Made by a program: the position numbers and the translations under genes
Notes under the pieces: model-generated
The model's input: only the letters and a program-made list of their open reading frames with translations
What the model was told of the DNA's origin: nothing
The model's database searches: none
Shown here: positions 56,065-64,000 of the stretch, one piece after another
Layout: the number at the start of each line of letters is the position of its first letter
Position numbering within the stretch: position 1 is the stretch's first letter
Assembly (NCBI GenBank): GCA_910575035.1
Contig: CAJTDL010000018.1
Location: forward strand, 1-64,000
Origin: Lachnospiraceae bacterium
Lineage (GTDB): Bacteria; Bacillota; Clostridia; Lachnospirales; Lachnospiraceae
DNA length: 64,000 bases
Direction: 5' to 3'

Positions 56065-56607
56065 ATGGCATTATCTCAAGAAAGGATTAATACAATTGAT
56101 GATATTTATGCCCTGCCAGATGGGCAAAGAGCCGAGCTGATCGACGGGCAAATGTATATGATGGCACCGCCAAGCCGTATCCATCAAAAACTCAGCAACC
56201 GCCTTTCACAGACCATTACAAATTATATTGATTCCAAAAATGGAAAATGCGATGTTTACACTGCGCCATTTGCAGTGTTTCTAAATGAAGATGATAAAAA
56301 TTATGTTGAACCAGACATTTCTGTAATTTGTGACACAGATAAATTGAATGACCGCGGCTGCAACGGCGCGCCAGACTGGATAATTGAGATTATTTCTCCC
56401 AGCACAGAACAAAGGGATTATGGGATCAAGCTTTTTAAGTACCGTTCTGTCGGGGTACGGGAATACTGGATTATAAACCCAAAGCTGCAGACTGTAAATG
56501 TCTTTGACTTTGAGCAGGAGAAACTGTCAAGCCAATATAGTTTTGATGACGACATCCCAGCCTGCATCTTTGGGGATTTGAATATTCGGATTGCCAAATT
56601 CCTCTAA
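56065..56607 (+). CDS. Uma2-family (DUF820) putative endonuclease, 180 aa
   Basis: PD-(D/E)xK-fold protein. It shows LPDGQRAELIDGQMYMMAPP at the start, then VEPDISVICD and PDWIIEIISPST, which hold the Asp, Glu and (E-x-I) parts of the fold, then FKYRSVGVREYWIINP. Usually these are orphan nucleases of unknown role, often linked to mobile DNA. AGAAAGGAG is seven bases before the ATG. Stand-alone gene on the plus strand. Confidence 0.88.
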   Translation: MALSQERINTIDDIYALPDGQRAELIDGQMYMMAPPSRIHQKLSNRLSQTITNYIDSKNGKCDVYTAPFAVFLNEDDKNYVEPDISVICDTDKLNDRGCNGAPDWIIEIISPSTEQRDYGIKLFKYRSVGVREYWIINPKLQTVNVFDFEQEKLSSQYSFDDDIPACIFGDLNIRIAKFL

Positions 56608-56642
56608 ACATAACTTGCATCCACACCAATGCGTATTTAACA

Positions 56643-56831
56643 AAGTGGGCAAGCCCACTTCAGCTCCCCTGACCCCTCAATCTTGGGAGGACTGCACACT
56701 TTGATGCGCCCAGTGCGGTCACGCAGTGACATATTCCACTCGCACGAGTGCGCATAATTTTTTTCTATCTATTAGGAAGATACTTTCACGCTTTAGCGTG
56801 ACAAGTTCTTCCCTAATATAATAGAAAAAAT
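56643..56831. repeat. Cluster of perfect palindromes ending in a 75-base inverted repeat
   Basis: In order: AAGTGGGC-AA-GCCCACTT (56643-56660), GTCAC-GCA-GTGAC (56718-56730), CACTCG-CA-CGAGTG (56737-56750) and a long near-perfect hairpin (56757-56831) with arms of about 35 bases, TCACGC-TTTA-GCGTGA at the tip and A/T runs at both ends. It could be a mobile palindromic repeat or a bidirectional terminator between Uma2 and asd. Confidence 0.8.
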
Positions 56832-56857
56832 GCTCTGATATCACAGCATAAAATTAC

Positions 56858-57937
56858 TTATCCGATATACCCCTGGGCTTTCAATAGCTCTGCGCACAGG
56901 ACTGCGCCGCCGGCTGCGCCGCGGACAGTGTTATGGGAAAGGCCCACAAATTTCCAATCGTATACCGTATCTTCACGCAGACGGCCCACGCTTATGCCCA
57001 TGCCGTTTTCATAGTCCACATCTTCCGTTACTTGTGGGCGGTTGTCTTCTTCCAAGTATTGGATAAACTGCTTGGGTGCGCTTGGCAGTTCCAATTCCTG
57101 GGGAACGCCGCGAAAACTCCTTAACTTCTCAATGAGCTGTTCTTTGGCAGGCTTCTTTTTGAATTTTACAAATACGGCGGCTGTATGGCCATTTAAGACA
57201 GGGACGCGGATGCACTGGCAGGTAATAACTGGGCTTTCTGCCGGGACGATCACGCCGTCTTTGATTTCACCCCAGATACGGAGGGGCTCTTTTTCGGATT
57301 TTTCCTCTTCACCGCCGATATAGGGGATGATGTTTCCCTGCATTTGGGGCCAATCCTGGAAGGTCTTGCCTGCGCCGGAAATAGCCTGATAAGTAGTAGC
57401 CACCACTTCATATGGCTCAAACTCCTTCCATGCAGTCAGCACAGGCGCATAAGACTGTATGGAACAGTTAGGCTTTACGGCCACAAAGCCTTTGTCGGTT
57501 CTCAGGCGCTTTTTCTGGAAATCAATAACTTTCATGTGATCCGGGTTGATTTCTGGCACCACCATGGGGACATCCGGCGTCCAGCGGTGGGCGCTGTTAT
57601 TAGAAACTACGGGAGTTTCCGTTTTGGCATAGGCTTCTTCGATAGCTTTGATCTCCTCTTTGGACATGTCTACAGCGCTGAATACGAAATCAACCTGAGA
57701 AGCCACTTTCTCTACCTCGTTTACGTTCATAACCACAATGTCTTTTACGGCAGCCGGCATGGGGGTGTCCATTTTCCAGCGGGAGCCTACGGCTTCCTCA
57801 TATTTTTTACCAGCAGAGCGGGGGCTGGCTGCGATAGTAGTCACTTCAAACCAGGGATGGTTCTCTAATAAGGCAATAAAACGCTGGCCTACCATGCCAG
57901 TGCCTCCTAAGATTCCTACTTTTAATTTTGAGCCCAT
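56858..57937 (-). CDS. asd: Aspartate-semialdehyde dehydrogenase, 359 aa
   Basis: NADP-dependent reduction of aspartyl phosphate, in the path to lysine, threonine and methionine. Nucleotide motif GILGGTGMVGQRF at the start, active Cys in VKPNCSIQSYAPVL (about 158), and substrate His in GLSHNTVRGAAGGA-type end (His near 335). Length and motifs fit the archaeal/fungal-type enzyme common in Clostridia. AAGGAG lies eight bases before the ATG. A 190-base structured leader and a promoter precede it. Confidence 0.95.
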   Translation of the reverse strand: MGSKLKVGILGGTGMVGQRFIALLENHPWFEVTTIAASPRSAGKKYEEAVGSRWKMDTPMPAAVKDIVVMNVNEVEKVASQVDFVFSAVDMSKEEIKAIEEAYAKTETPVVSNNSAHRWTPDVPMVVPEINPDHMKVIDFQKKRLRTDKGFVAVKPNCSIQSYAPVLTAWKEFEPYEVVATTYQAISGAGKTFQDWPQMQGNIIPYIGGEEEKSEKEPLRIWGEIKDGVIVPAESPVITCQCIRVPVLNGHTAAVFVKFKKKPAKEQLIEKLRSFRGVPQELELPSAPKQFIQYLEEDNRPQVTEDVDYENGMGISVGRLREDTVYDWKFVGLSHNTVRGAAGGAVLCAELLKAQGYIG

Positions 57938-57949
57938 TTTTAAAATCTC

Positions 57950-58128
57950 CTTACTATTCTATAATTTTTCTGTTATATTCTGGGTAGGCTGGCATTCCTG
58001 ATGCTGCCAGAGAAAGGAAAACCTCTCAGCAGCTGGTATCGGAAAGCGGAAGATACATAGTATTTCATATATCCTTTGTATTTCTAACCCAGACGCCTGT
58101 CCGTGTACAGCGGACAAATGTTTCTCTG
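57950..58128 (-). promoter_or_regulatory. Structured 5' leader of asd (candidate switch)
   Basis: Downstream of the promoter on the minus strand: GTCCG/CGGAC hairpin; CTGGGT and ACCCAG as a possible closing stem; and two mutually exclusive hairpins that share CTGGCAGC (GCTGCTGAGAG with CTCTGGCAGC, or CTGGCA with TGCCAG). No lysine, SAM or T-box signature was recognised. Confidence 0.4.
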
Positions 58129-58134
58129 CAAAAT

Positions 58135-58163
58135 ATGTTAATATATTTGAGGGGAAAAATCAA
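58135..58163 (-). promoter_or_regulatory. Promoter of asd
   Basis: TTGATT (58158-58163), 17 bases, TAACAT (58135-58140) on the minus strand. Confidence 0.55.
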
Positions 58164-58353
58164 TTCCAAAAAATAGACAAAATTGTGGGAGAATCTTTTA
58201 GAAATATAGATATTGTGAACTACAATATATGCATATTATGCATATGTCCTACTGGCAAACAAACGCCAGATGAAGGATGGAACCTGAACGAGCTTTTCAG
58301 GGATTGTCCTGTCACCTGGCGGTATCCTGATAACTATTAAAAAAATCCAAAAC

Positions 58354-59775
58354 CTATTTTAAGAGCTCCGCTTCCCAATCTGTGATGCTTTCTTTCCAGT
58401 CTTTGCATAAATATTCTTTTTCTAAGGCAATTACCCGTTTCATGGCCTCCTGCCCTGGGGCGCCGATAGTCAGCCTCTTTTCTACACAGGTTTCCAAGGA
58501 AACAGCATCAAAAATGTCTTGTCCAAATACGGGGCTGATCTGCTTCAGCTCCTCTAAGGACAGGTCATCAATAGCTGCCTGCTTCTCAATGCAATAAAGC
58601 ACCAGCTTTCCTACGATTCCGTGGGCATCGCGGAAAGGCACGCCATGGTTCACCAGATAATCTGCGGCATCGGTGGCGTTCGTGAATCCATGCTTTGCGC
58701 TGGCTTCCATTTTTTCCTTTTGGAATTTCATCGTGGAGAGCATGCCAGTAAATAATGCAAGGCATCCTTTTACGGTGTCAATGGCATCAAAGGTAAGTTC
58801 TTTGTCTTCCTGCATGTCTTTGTTGTAAGCCAATGGGATTCCCTTCATTGTGGTAAGCAGGGAAACCAGGGCGCCGTAGACGCGGCCAGTTTTCCCGCGC
58901 ACAAGCTCTGCAATATCCGGGTTTTTCTTCTGGGGCATAATGCTGCTTCCAGTGCTGTAGGCGTCATCAATCTCCACAAATTGGTATTCATTGCTGTTCC
59001 AGATAATAATTTCCTCCGCGAAACGGCTCAGGTGCATCATAATTGTGGACAGGGCAGAAAGAAGCTCAATCAGGTAATCTCGGTCAGAAACGCCGTCCAT
59101 ACTGTTTAAGGTAGGGCCTGCAAAACCCATTTGGGCGGCTGTGCCATACCGATCCAAATCATAGGTGGTCCCTGCCAAAGCCCCAGAGCCCAAGGGGCAA
59201 TAATTCATACGCTGGTAGATATCTTCCATGCGCTGGCGGTCACGCTTGAACATCTCAAAATATGCCCCAAGATGGTGGGCTAAGGTAACTGGCTGCGCCT
59301 TCTGCAAATGGGTGAAGCCTGGCATAAAGGTATCTGTATTATGTTCCATAATTGTCAGGAGCGCATGCAGCAGCCCTTCCAGCAGGCTGTCCATTTCCAG
59401 GACTTCCTGGCGGGTATAAAGGCGCATGTCCAATGCCACCTGGTCATTGCGGCTCCTGCCTGTATGTAATTTCTTCCCAGTATCTCCCAGCCGGTCGATC
59501 AAGGTAGCTTCCACAAAGCTGTGGATATCCTCATATTCGTGGGAAATCTCCAAGGTTCCATCTTCCACCTCCTGCAAAATCTGCTTGATTGCCGCAACAA
59601 TCTCCTGTGCTTCTCCCTCCGTCAAAATCCCCTGCCTGCCCAACATTTTCACATGGGCAATGCTGCCTTCCATGTCCTGCTTATAAAACTTTTTGTCAAA
59701 CGATATGGACGCATTAAAATTATAAACCAATTGGTCTGTCTCCTTTGTAAAGCGCCCGCCCCATAATTGTGCCAT
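58354..59775 (-). CDS. argH: Argininosuccinate lyase, 473 aa
   Basis: Last step of arginine synthesis: splits argininosuccinate to arginine and fumarate. Opening AQLWGGRFTKETDQLV, HTGRSRNDQVALDM with the catalytic His region, FTHLQKAQPVTLAHHL, and the signature GSSIMPQKKNPD near 280. Complete, normal length. No arginine neighbours in the window. AGAGGAGAATC precedes the ATG. Confidence 0.97.
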   Translation of the reverse strand: MAQLWGGRFTKETDQLVYNFNASISFDKKFYKQDMEGSIAHVKMLGRQGILTEGEAQEIVAAIKQILQEVEDGTLEISHEYEDIHSFVEATLIDRLGDTGKKLHTGRSRNDQVALDMRLYTRQEVLEMDSLLEGLLHALLTIMEHNTDTFMPGFTHLQKAQPVTLAHHLGAYFEMFKRDRQRMEDIYQRMNYCPLGSGALAGTTYDLDRYGTAAQMGFAGPTLNSMDGVSDRDYLIELLSALSTIMMHLSRFAEEIIIWNSNEYQFVEIDDAYSTGSSIMPQKKNPDIAELVRGKTGRVYGALVSLLTTMKGIPLAYNKDMQEDKELTFDAIDTVKGCLALFTGMLSTMKFQKEKMEASAKHGFTNATDAADYLVNHGVPFRDAHGIVGKLVLYCIEKQAAIDDLSLEELKQISPVFGQDIFDAVSLETCVEKRLTIGAPGQEAMKRVIALEKEYLCKDWKESITDWEAELLK

Positions 59776-59913
59776 ATGATTCTCCTCTTTTCTCTAATAT
59801 TTTCACCTGTGCCCAGTCATGCAGCCTTAACATTCCTGTTGCCGCATGGGAAACTTTTTATCTGCTTAATTTCACATGGATTGGATCATACCATTTTTAT
59901 TTACATAGTTTTA

Positions 59914-60564
59914 TCATTGCTCCGAAACGGCCCGCCCCTTCCTTTCCTGCATCGAAAACACGCATCCGCAATAATCCTGCCGATACATCCCATACTCTTT
60001 GGAAAGCTCCACAGAACGCTTATACCCATTCTTTTTCTTAAAATCAGAAGGCAAATACGCCACGCCATATTCCTCTGCCAGCTTCTCCCCAATCTCATTC
60101 AGCTTCGCTGCGTTCTTCAGCGGGCTGATAGACAAAGTGGTGGTAAAATAATCCATATGCAGTTCCCTGGCATACTGCGCCGCTTCCCGCAGGCGCAGCC
60201 CATAACATCGAAAACACCGCTCCCCGCCTTCCGGGATATCCTCCATCCCCTTCGCCATCTGGTAAAAACGCTCTTTGTCATACGCACCTTCCATAAATGC
60301 AATCTGGTAAAAACGCCCAACCTGCCTTTTTGAAAACTCCTTAATAAACGCCTTCTGCTCCTCTGCCCGTTTAAAATACTCCTCATCCGGATAAATGTTA
60401 GGATTGTAATAAAAAACCGTAATCTGGAAATACTGGGACAAATACTCCAGCACATAGCTGCTGCACGGCGCACAGCAGCTATGCAGAAAAAGCTTCGGCA
60501 CCCAGCCCTGCCTTTCCTGCTCCTGTATCTTCTTTTCTAATTCTTTTTGATAATTCCGATTCAT
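59914..60564 (-). CDS. queH: Epoxyqueuosine reductase QueH, 216 aa
   Basis: Final step of queuosine synthesis in tRNA. The start at 60564 (MNRNYQKELEKKIQEQ) is preceded by GGAAGGGTATGG; a longer frame exists. The DUF208 motifs are clear: HSCCAPCSSYVLEYL near 30, CFRCYGLRLREAA (about 105), TTTLSISPLKN, and YCGCVFSM near the end. These cysteines bind an iron-sulphur cluster and a second metal. Normal length. Confidence 0.94.
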   Translation of the reverse strand: MNRNYQKELEKKIQEQERQGWVPKLFLHSCCAPCSSYVLEYLSQYFQITVFYYNPNIYPDEEYFKRAEEQKAFIKEFSKRQVGRFYQIAFMEGAYDKERFYQMAKGMEDIPEGGERCFRCYGLRLREAAQYARELHMDYFTTTLSISPLKNAAKLNEIGEKLAEEYGVAYLPSDFKKKNGYKRSVELSKEYGMYRQDYCGCVFSMQERKGRAVSEQ

Positions 60565-60639
60565 CCATACCCTTCCTGAAACATAATGCCTTGCGCCTCC
60601 TGTATTATACCCAAAAAACAGACAAAGCACAATATCCTA

Positions 60640-61716
60640 TCATCTAGCCCCATACTCAAAATGCTGGTAATCCTTCACAGAATTCCAATTCCCTCCCCAG
60701 GCAAAGCCATGCTCCAAAAAAAGCTGGCAGCACAGATCATTCCCATCAATTTTATATGGAAAATCCCCCTCCCTGTCTGCATAGGCTTCCCCGCTGGAAG
60801 GGCTGACAGTCCTCCCTCCATCCCCTGCCTGTTTCACATAAGGATTATACAGGGGATTGATATCTATGGCAAGCCCTGCCGCATGATTTGACAGGCGGCC
60901 GCTCCCTGCAATCTCACGATAATTAAAGGCAGACGTATTATTATCTTCCATGGACCGCTCATCATCAGCCCCATACTCGTCGATCAACAGCATTTTTTCA
61001 ATGGGATAAGACTGGCGGTACAGCTCTGACATAATTTCTAAAATATCTTCTGCAATTACCTGATTTACAATCAGCTCCCCTATATGGTCCTGCCCGTCAA
61101 AGCCCCTGTGCAGCACACGCAGATACCGAAGCTCTGTAAGGGAAATATTTTCATTTTCATGGTAAGATATGCCCTGGATCCTCTGCTGCACTTCCTCCGT
61201 TATTTCTGAACTGTAAAACAGAGAATCCAGCATTTCCTGGGACAAATTGGAAACATCCACAACTGTGCCCGCCGCCATATGCTGTATCTCTGTAACGCTT
61301 GGCATTTTCTGTATATCTGCATTTTCTGTTTTTCCTAAACTCCCTGGCACCTCCTGCGCACCAGCGCTTTCCAGCACATCCTGCGCACCAGTGCTTTCCG
61401 GCACCTCCTGCGCACCAGCGCCTTCCGGCACATGCTTGACAGCTGCATTATCTTCGGTATTTTGCTTATCAGATCCTATTGCCTCCTCCAGTATCTCCGC
61501 ATCCCCTTCCCTGCCTTGTACCTTCGCGCCCTCTGGTTTCTGCTGTACTTCTAAATCCCCTGCCGTATCCTGAACGCCTATCCCCTCCGGAATCCTTTGT
61601 GTGCCCAATCCTTTTAGCCCACTCTGCCAAATACCATATGCTGCTAAAACAGCTACAGCTATCCCGCTTATAAAAACATACTTTTTCAAACAATGCGCAG
61701 ATTTTCTCCCTTTCAT
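60640..61716 (-). CDS. Membrane-anchored M15-family peptidase with repeat linker, 358 aa
   Basis: Cell-wall peptidase of D-Ala-D-Ala carboxypeptidase/endopeptidase type. A signal anchor (about 12-32) is followed by a linker (about 40-130) holding short VPExxGAQ(D/E)V repeats. The M15 domain (about 215-358) has zinc ligands in LSNHAAGLAIDINP (His and Asp) and in DYQHFEYG (His), with a catalytic acidic residue in between. The EYGADDERSMEDNNTSAFNY region matches M15 enzymes of this type. No partner genes nearby. Confidence 0.85.
   Translation of the reverse strand: MKGRKSAHCLKKYVFISGIAVAVLAAYGIWQSGLKGLGTQRIPEGIGVQDTAGDLEVQQKPEGAKVQGREGDAEILEEAIGSDKQNTEDNAAVKHVPEGAGAQEVPESTGAQDVLESAGAQEVPGSLGKTENADIQKMPSVTEIQHMAAGTVVDVSNLSQEMLDSLFYSSEITEEVQQRIQGISYHENENISLTELRYLRVLHRGFDGQDHIGELIVNQVIAEDILEIMSELYRQSYPIEKMLLIDEYGADDERSMEDNNTSAFNYREIAGSGRLSNHAAGLAIDINPLYNPYVKQAGDGGRTVSPSSGEAYADREGDFPYKIDGNDLCCQLFLEHGFAWGGNWNSVKDYQHFEYGAR
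61345..61436. repeat. Three imperfect 30-bp repeats in the M15 linker
   Basis: CTCCTGCGCACCAGCGCTTT-type units occur three times in frame, coding about ten residues each (GAQEVPES, GAQDVLES, GAQEVPGS). Likely prone to copy-number change. Confidence 0.85.
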
Positions 61717-61810
61717 AGAACACCATCCCCTCTCCCTTGCCCCGCATCAACCCACAGACGCAAAAAATATACGTGCAGTATACTCAATCAATGCGCACAC
61801 ATAGAAATAG

Positions 61811-62141
61811 TCATTTTTCTCTTTTTCGGTCATATACGGTATCGCTCCTTTCAAATGTCAGGCAATCCAACGCCGACAAAGTATGAAAACTAATTTGATG
61901 TGTTGGATATTTAAACTCTGCCAATACCCAAAACTGCTTTCGGCTTATACGCCCTGCAAAAAAGTCATTTACATAGCTCCAAATTGTATCATTTACCGTG
62001 GGTCCTTCTACAATATCATATGAATGCGTCTTCCCGCTTCTACACATTGCAATAAAATCCCCAAGAAAAATCTTTTGTATATTTGCTTTTTCGTACTTCA
62101 GGAAATTCAACGACTTCTTTACTGGCATGATAAAGGATCAT
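61811..62141 (-). pseudogene. DUF3990 gene with internal deletion and frame shift
   Basis: On the minus strand an ATG at 62141, with AGAGGTGG before it, starts a normal DUF3990 N-terminus (MILYHASKEVVEFPEVRKSK, then TKDFSWGFYC) but ends at a TAG after 33 codons. Another frame continues with the family's C-terminal part (CRSGKTHSYDIVEGP, VNDFFAGRISRKQFWVLA, PTHQISFHTLSALDCL) to the stop at 61811. The middle of the usual 150- to 160-residue protein is missing. The junction lies near GGATTTTATTGCAATGTG, where short homology between the two parts may have caused the deletion. DUF3990 proteins resemble ADP-ribosyltransferases. Confidence 0.75.
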
Positions 62142-62308
62142 ATATAAGCCACCTCTTTCTTTTATGATTTTCCTGATCCTAAAACCCTTCTATTGATTTA
62201 ATCAAAAATAGGTTTCTTTCATTATATCTTCACTGCCTTGCTTTTGCAATATATGAATTGAACCAGAAATGCACTTCTTTTTCTAATTGGGTATCTTAAA
62301 TAGATAAT

Positions 62309-62334
62309 GGGGCTGTCGGGAAATAGATAGCCCC
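62309..62334. other. Hairpin in the gap before the DUF3990 remnant
   Basis: GGGGCT pairs with AGCCCC around 14 bases, without a T-run long enough for a clear terminator. The rest of 62142-62478 apart from the next terminator shows nothing. Confidence 0.4.
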
Positions 62335-62344
62335 TTGTTAAATA

Positions 62345-62396
62345 CAAAAATAAGACCGGGAACCTGTTTTTTTAATTCCCGGTCAGTTTTATTTTT
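62345..62396. terminator. Bidirectional terminator
   Basis: GACCGGGAA pairs with TTCCCGGTC around a 13-base loop with T-rich tracts on both sides (AGTTTTATTTTT on plus, TTATTTTT on minus). It would end the gene at 62479. Confidence 0.85.
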
Positions 62397-62478
62397 GCTG
62401 TCTGTTCTGCTTTTAGTTTTTTCACTTCATAGTGGAAAAACGAGCAATGCGTTTTCTGCCATATGATACAAAACTTTA

Positions 62479-63108
62479 TCAGATATATTTTTTTATAGCC
62501 TTAAAACTTGTCTTGTGCATTTTAAATGGAACACAGTTTTTCTTCCAACTCCGCTTTTTCTTTAAAAATACTTTTTTTGTTATCTTTTTTCCATTATAGT
62601 AATAAGCATAGGTCATTCTTCCCGTTTTTGCATGGGTTTCTATCTGTGATAGCAAAACATGTTTTAATTTTCCCGATTTATTCGTGGTAAGATACCAATC
62701 TTCTATACTGCCACCTCCTCCACGGCAACCTAATAGCCTTTTCATCTTTTTATGATAGACATAACCAAACATAGAATAGTCATCCCCTACCTCTATCACC
62801 TGCCCATTGCGGTATTTATATATGTAAATTTTGCATCGTGTTGGATCAGGATCATAAGAAGTTACTAATTCTTTCAGCCCATCCCTATCCATATCTATAG
62901 TACGAAACCACCTAAAATCCGAGTCATACATTAAATCCCGATACGCCCTTGCCGCCTTCTTTTTTGTGCTTATTGATACCTTTGCAGATACCTCATAAGG
63001 GAACATTCCTCCCACAAATTCCGGTGCAAAATACCAGCTTAATACCAGAACCCAAATTGTACAAAATACCATGACTTTTTTCCTACCGATATGCCATTCC
63101 TTTATCAT
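62479..63108 (-). CDS. Secreted or membrane protein of unknown function, 209 aa
   Basis: The start at 63108 (MIKEWHIGRKKVMVF) is set by AAAGGAGGG eight bases upstream. A signal or anchor helix (about 12-30) is followed by Lys-rich extracellular sequence. The segment FRTIDMDRDGLKELVTSYDP is an FG-GAP/EF-hand-like calcium-binding pattern (DxDxDG). A Gly-rich CRGGGGSIEDWYLTTNK part follows. The C-terminus is basic. No catalytic motif; possibly a calcium-binding surface protein. Confidence 0.65.
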   Translation of the reverse strand: MIKEWHIGRKKVMVFCTIWVLVLSWYFAPEFVGGMFPYEVSAKVSISTKKKAARAYRDLMYDSDFRWFRTIDMDRDGLKELVTSYDPDPTRCKIYIYKYRNGQVIEVGDDYSMFGYVYHKKMKRLLGCRGGGGSIEDWYLTTNKSGKLKHVLLSQIETHAKTGRMTYAYYYNGKKITKKVFLKKKRSWKKNCVPFKMHKTSFKAIKKYI

Positions 63109-63284
63109 TTCCCCATCCCTCCTTTGACTCCATATACACAATTAAAATATCTTCAGATACTATTCCCCACATTATTGAAACATTTTCAAACACATCAGAA
63201 CTATCAGCTGGCATAATTTTATCCATCCGCCTACTGGGTGCTGTATGATAAGGCCTCGGGATTATTCACTGCCTTTATGGCTCC

Positions 63285-64000
63285 CTATACTTTTACTTTC
63301 TTTTTCGCACAGTAGCTACCATAGATTTTATTCCCCATAGAGTCCAGTTTATATGCCCTTACCCGCACATAATAAACTTGATTCTTCCATAACCCAGATA
63401 TGGTTTTCTGGGTGTTTTTTACAGCCAATTTCTGTGTAGAATATTGGGAGAATTTAGGGCTGTAAGAATAAGAAATCTCGTAGCCTGCCGCGCCGCTTAC
63501 TTTTCTATAGGAAACCTTCATCTTGCCCTTTTTCACCTTTTTGGCAGAAAGGGATGATACCTTTCCTGGCTTTGAAACCTTACTCCATTGAGCATAAATA
63601 GTCTGGGATTTTGCAATCCTTGTGTACGCGTATACCTTTGCCCCGCCAGATTTTGCCGTATACCAGCCTTTTAAGGCATACCCCTTCCGCTGCGCTTTAG
63701 GCAGGCTGCCAAGGGATTGGTTTTCTTTTATTGTTACTTTGCCTTTGCTAAGCTTTGCCCCTCCATTTTTATGGAAGGTTATGGTACAATACTTTGGCTT
63801 TGGTTCCACAGGCTTTGTGGGATTCCCTGGATTTGTGGGATTATCTGGAGTCTCTGGATCTGTTGGCTTATCTGGGTTTGCAGGTATATCTGGATCCACA
63901 GGATTGTCCGGATTTGTGGGATTGTCCGGGTTTACAGGTTTTTCTGGTTCCACTGGTTTTTCCGGTTCCTCTGGTTTTTTCTGCAGAACCAGATTCGGTA
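63285..64000 (-). CDS. Secreted surface protein, 3' end: Pro-rich linker, InlB B-repeat, Fn3-like domain (partial)
   Basis: The frame is open to the right edge (no start in the window). The order is a Pro-Asn-Pro-Asp linker rich in NPDNPTNPD repeats (wall-spanning type), an InlB-B/Flg_new repeat (TITFHKNGGAKLSKGK to GWYTAKSGGAKVYAYT and IYAQWS), and a fibronectin type III-like domain (PGKVSSLSAKKVKKGKMKVS to YYVRVRAYK). It ends without a sortase signal, so it may be secreted or wall-bound by charge. Related Lachnospiraceae proteins combine these modules with N-terminal enzyme or leucine-rich domains. Confidence 0.8.
   Translation of the reverse strand, partial: PNLVLQKKPEEPEKPVEPEKPVNPDNPTNPDNPVDPDIPANPDKPTDPETPDNPTNPGNPTKPVEPKPKYCTITFHKNGGAKLSKGKVTIKENQSLGSLPKAQRKGYALKGWYTAKSGGAKVYAYTRIAKSQTIYAQWSKVSKPGKVSSLSAKKVKKGKMKVSYRKVSGAAGYEISYSYSPKFSQYSTQKLAVKNTQKTISGLWKNQVYYVRVRAYKLDSMGNKIYGSYCAKKKVKV

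Noticed and set aside
57950-58128. Lysine riboswitch before asd
   Set aside because: The conserved L-box junction motifs could not be found; only generic hairpins are visible.

Overview
The window looks like a low-to-mid GC Gram-positive anaerobe of the class Clostridia, most likely a Lachnospiraceae gut bacterium. Strong AGGAGG-type ribosome sites, a sortase-anchored Cna/SpaA surface protein, MutS2, YhaM, NAD-dependent LigA, QueH, an acetyl-type MetA and a BglG/MtlR-controlled PTS operon all fit this. No species can be named from the sequence alone.

Positions 1 to about 29,650 are one end of an integrative and conjugative element (ICE) of the Tn1549/CTn type. Nearly all its genes are on the minus strand, so they run from the right edge toward position 1. 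From right to left: an AbiJ-like defence gene with its own promoter; a 59-codon gene and parA-parB; a giant TED/CnaB surface protein; a tightly overlapping row of small conserved ICE genes; a 2,880-residue polyvalent protein (ArdC-like region, N6-methylase, SNF2 helicase) with a tnpV gene nested in another frame; a two-gene AT-rich cargo island bounded by terminators; then the DNA-processing block (DUF3848, TOPRIM protein, PcfM-like, DUF3789, MobC, relaxase, PcfB, ArdC-like, VirD4). virD4 is cut at its Walker B DEFA codons by the 5' end of a group II intron. The integrase, the rest of the secretion system and the intron RT lie off the window.

The element abuts rlmD (23S rRNA uracil methyltransferase). 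The last 100 or so codons of this gene look like an element-supplied tail, so the recombination junction is probably near 29,630-29,690.

Positions 29,650 to 64,000 are chromosome: rlmD, yhaM, an HtrA-like protein that seems to have lost its catalytic triad, mutS2, a two-component system, metA, ligA, an rsuA/rluF-type pseudouridine synthase, an SH3 membrane protein, tRNA-Arg(CCG), a hybrid histidine kinase, a PTS hexitol operon (EIICB, regulator, EIIA, 1-phosphofructokinase, SorE-like dehydrogenase), a Uma2 nuclease-fold protein, asd, argH, queH, an M15 peptidase, a broken DUF3990 gene, a secreted protein and the 3' end of an InlB-repeat/Fn3 surface protein.

The most notable unexplained signals are: the tnpV gene overprinted in the linker of the helicase gene; a structured, two-copy intergenic repeat in the probable leaders of two membrane-protein genes; divergent htrA-like/mutS2 promoters that share a single palindromic -35 box; and the two-gene HEPN-like plus membrane-protein cargo operon.
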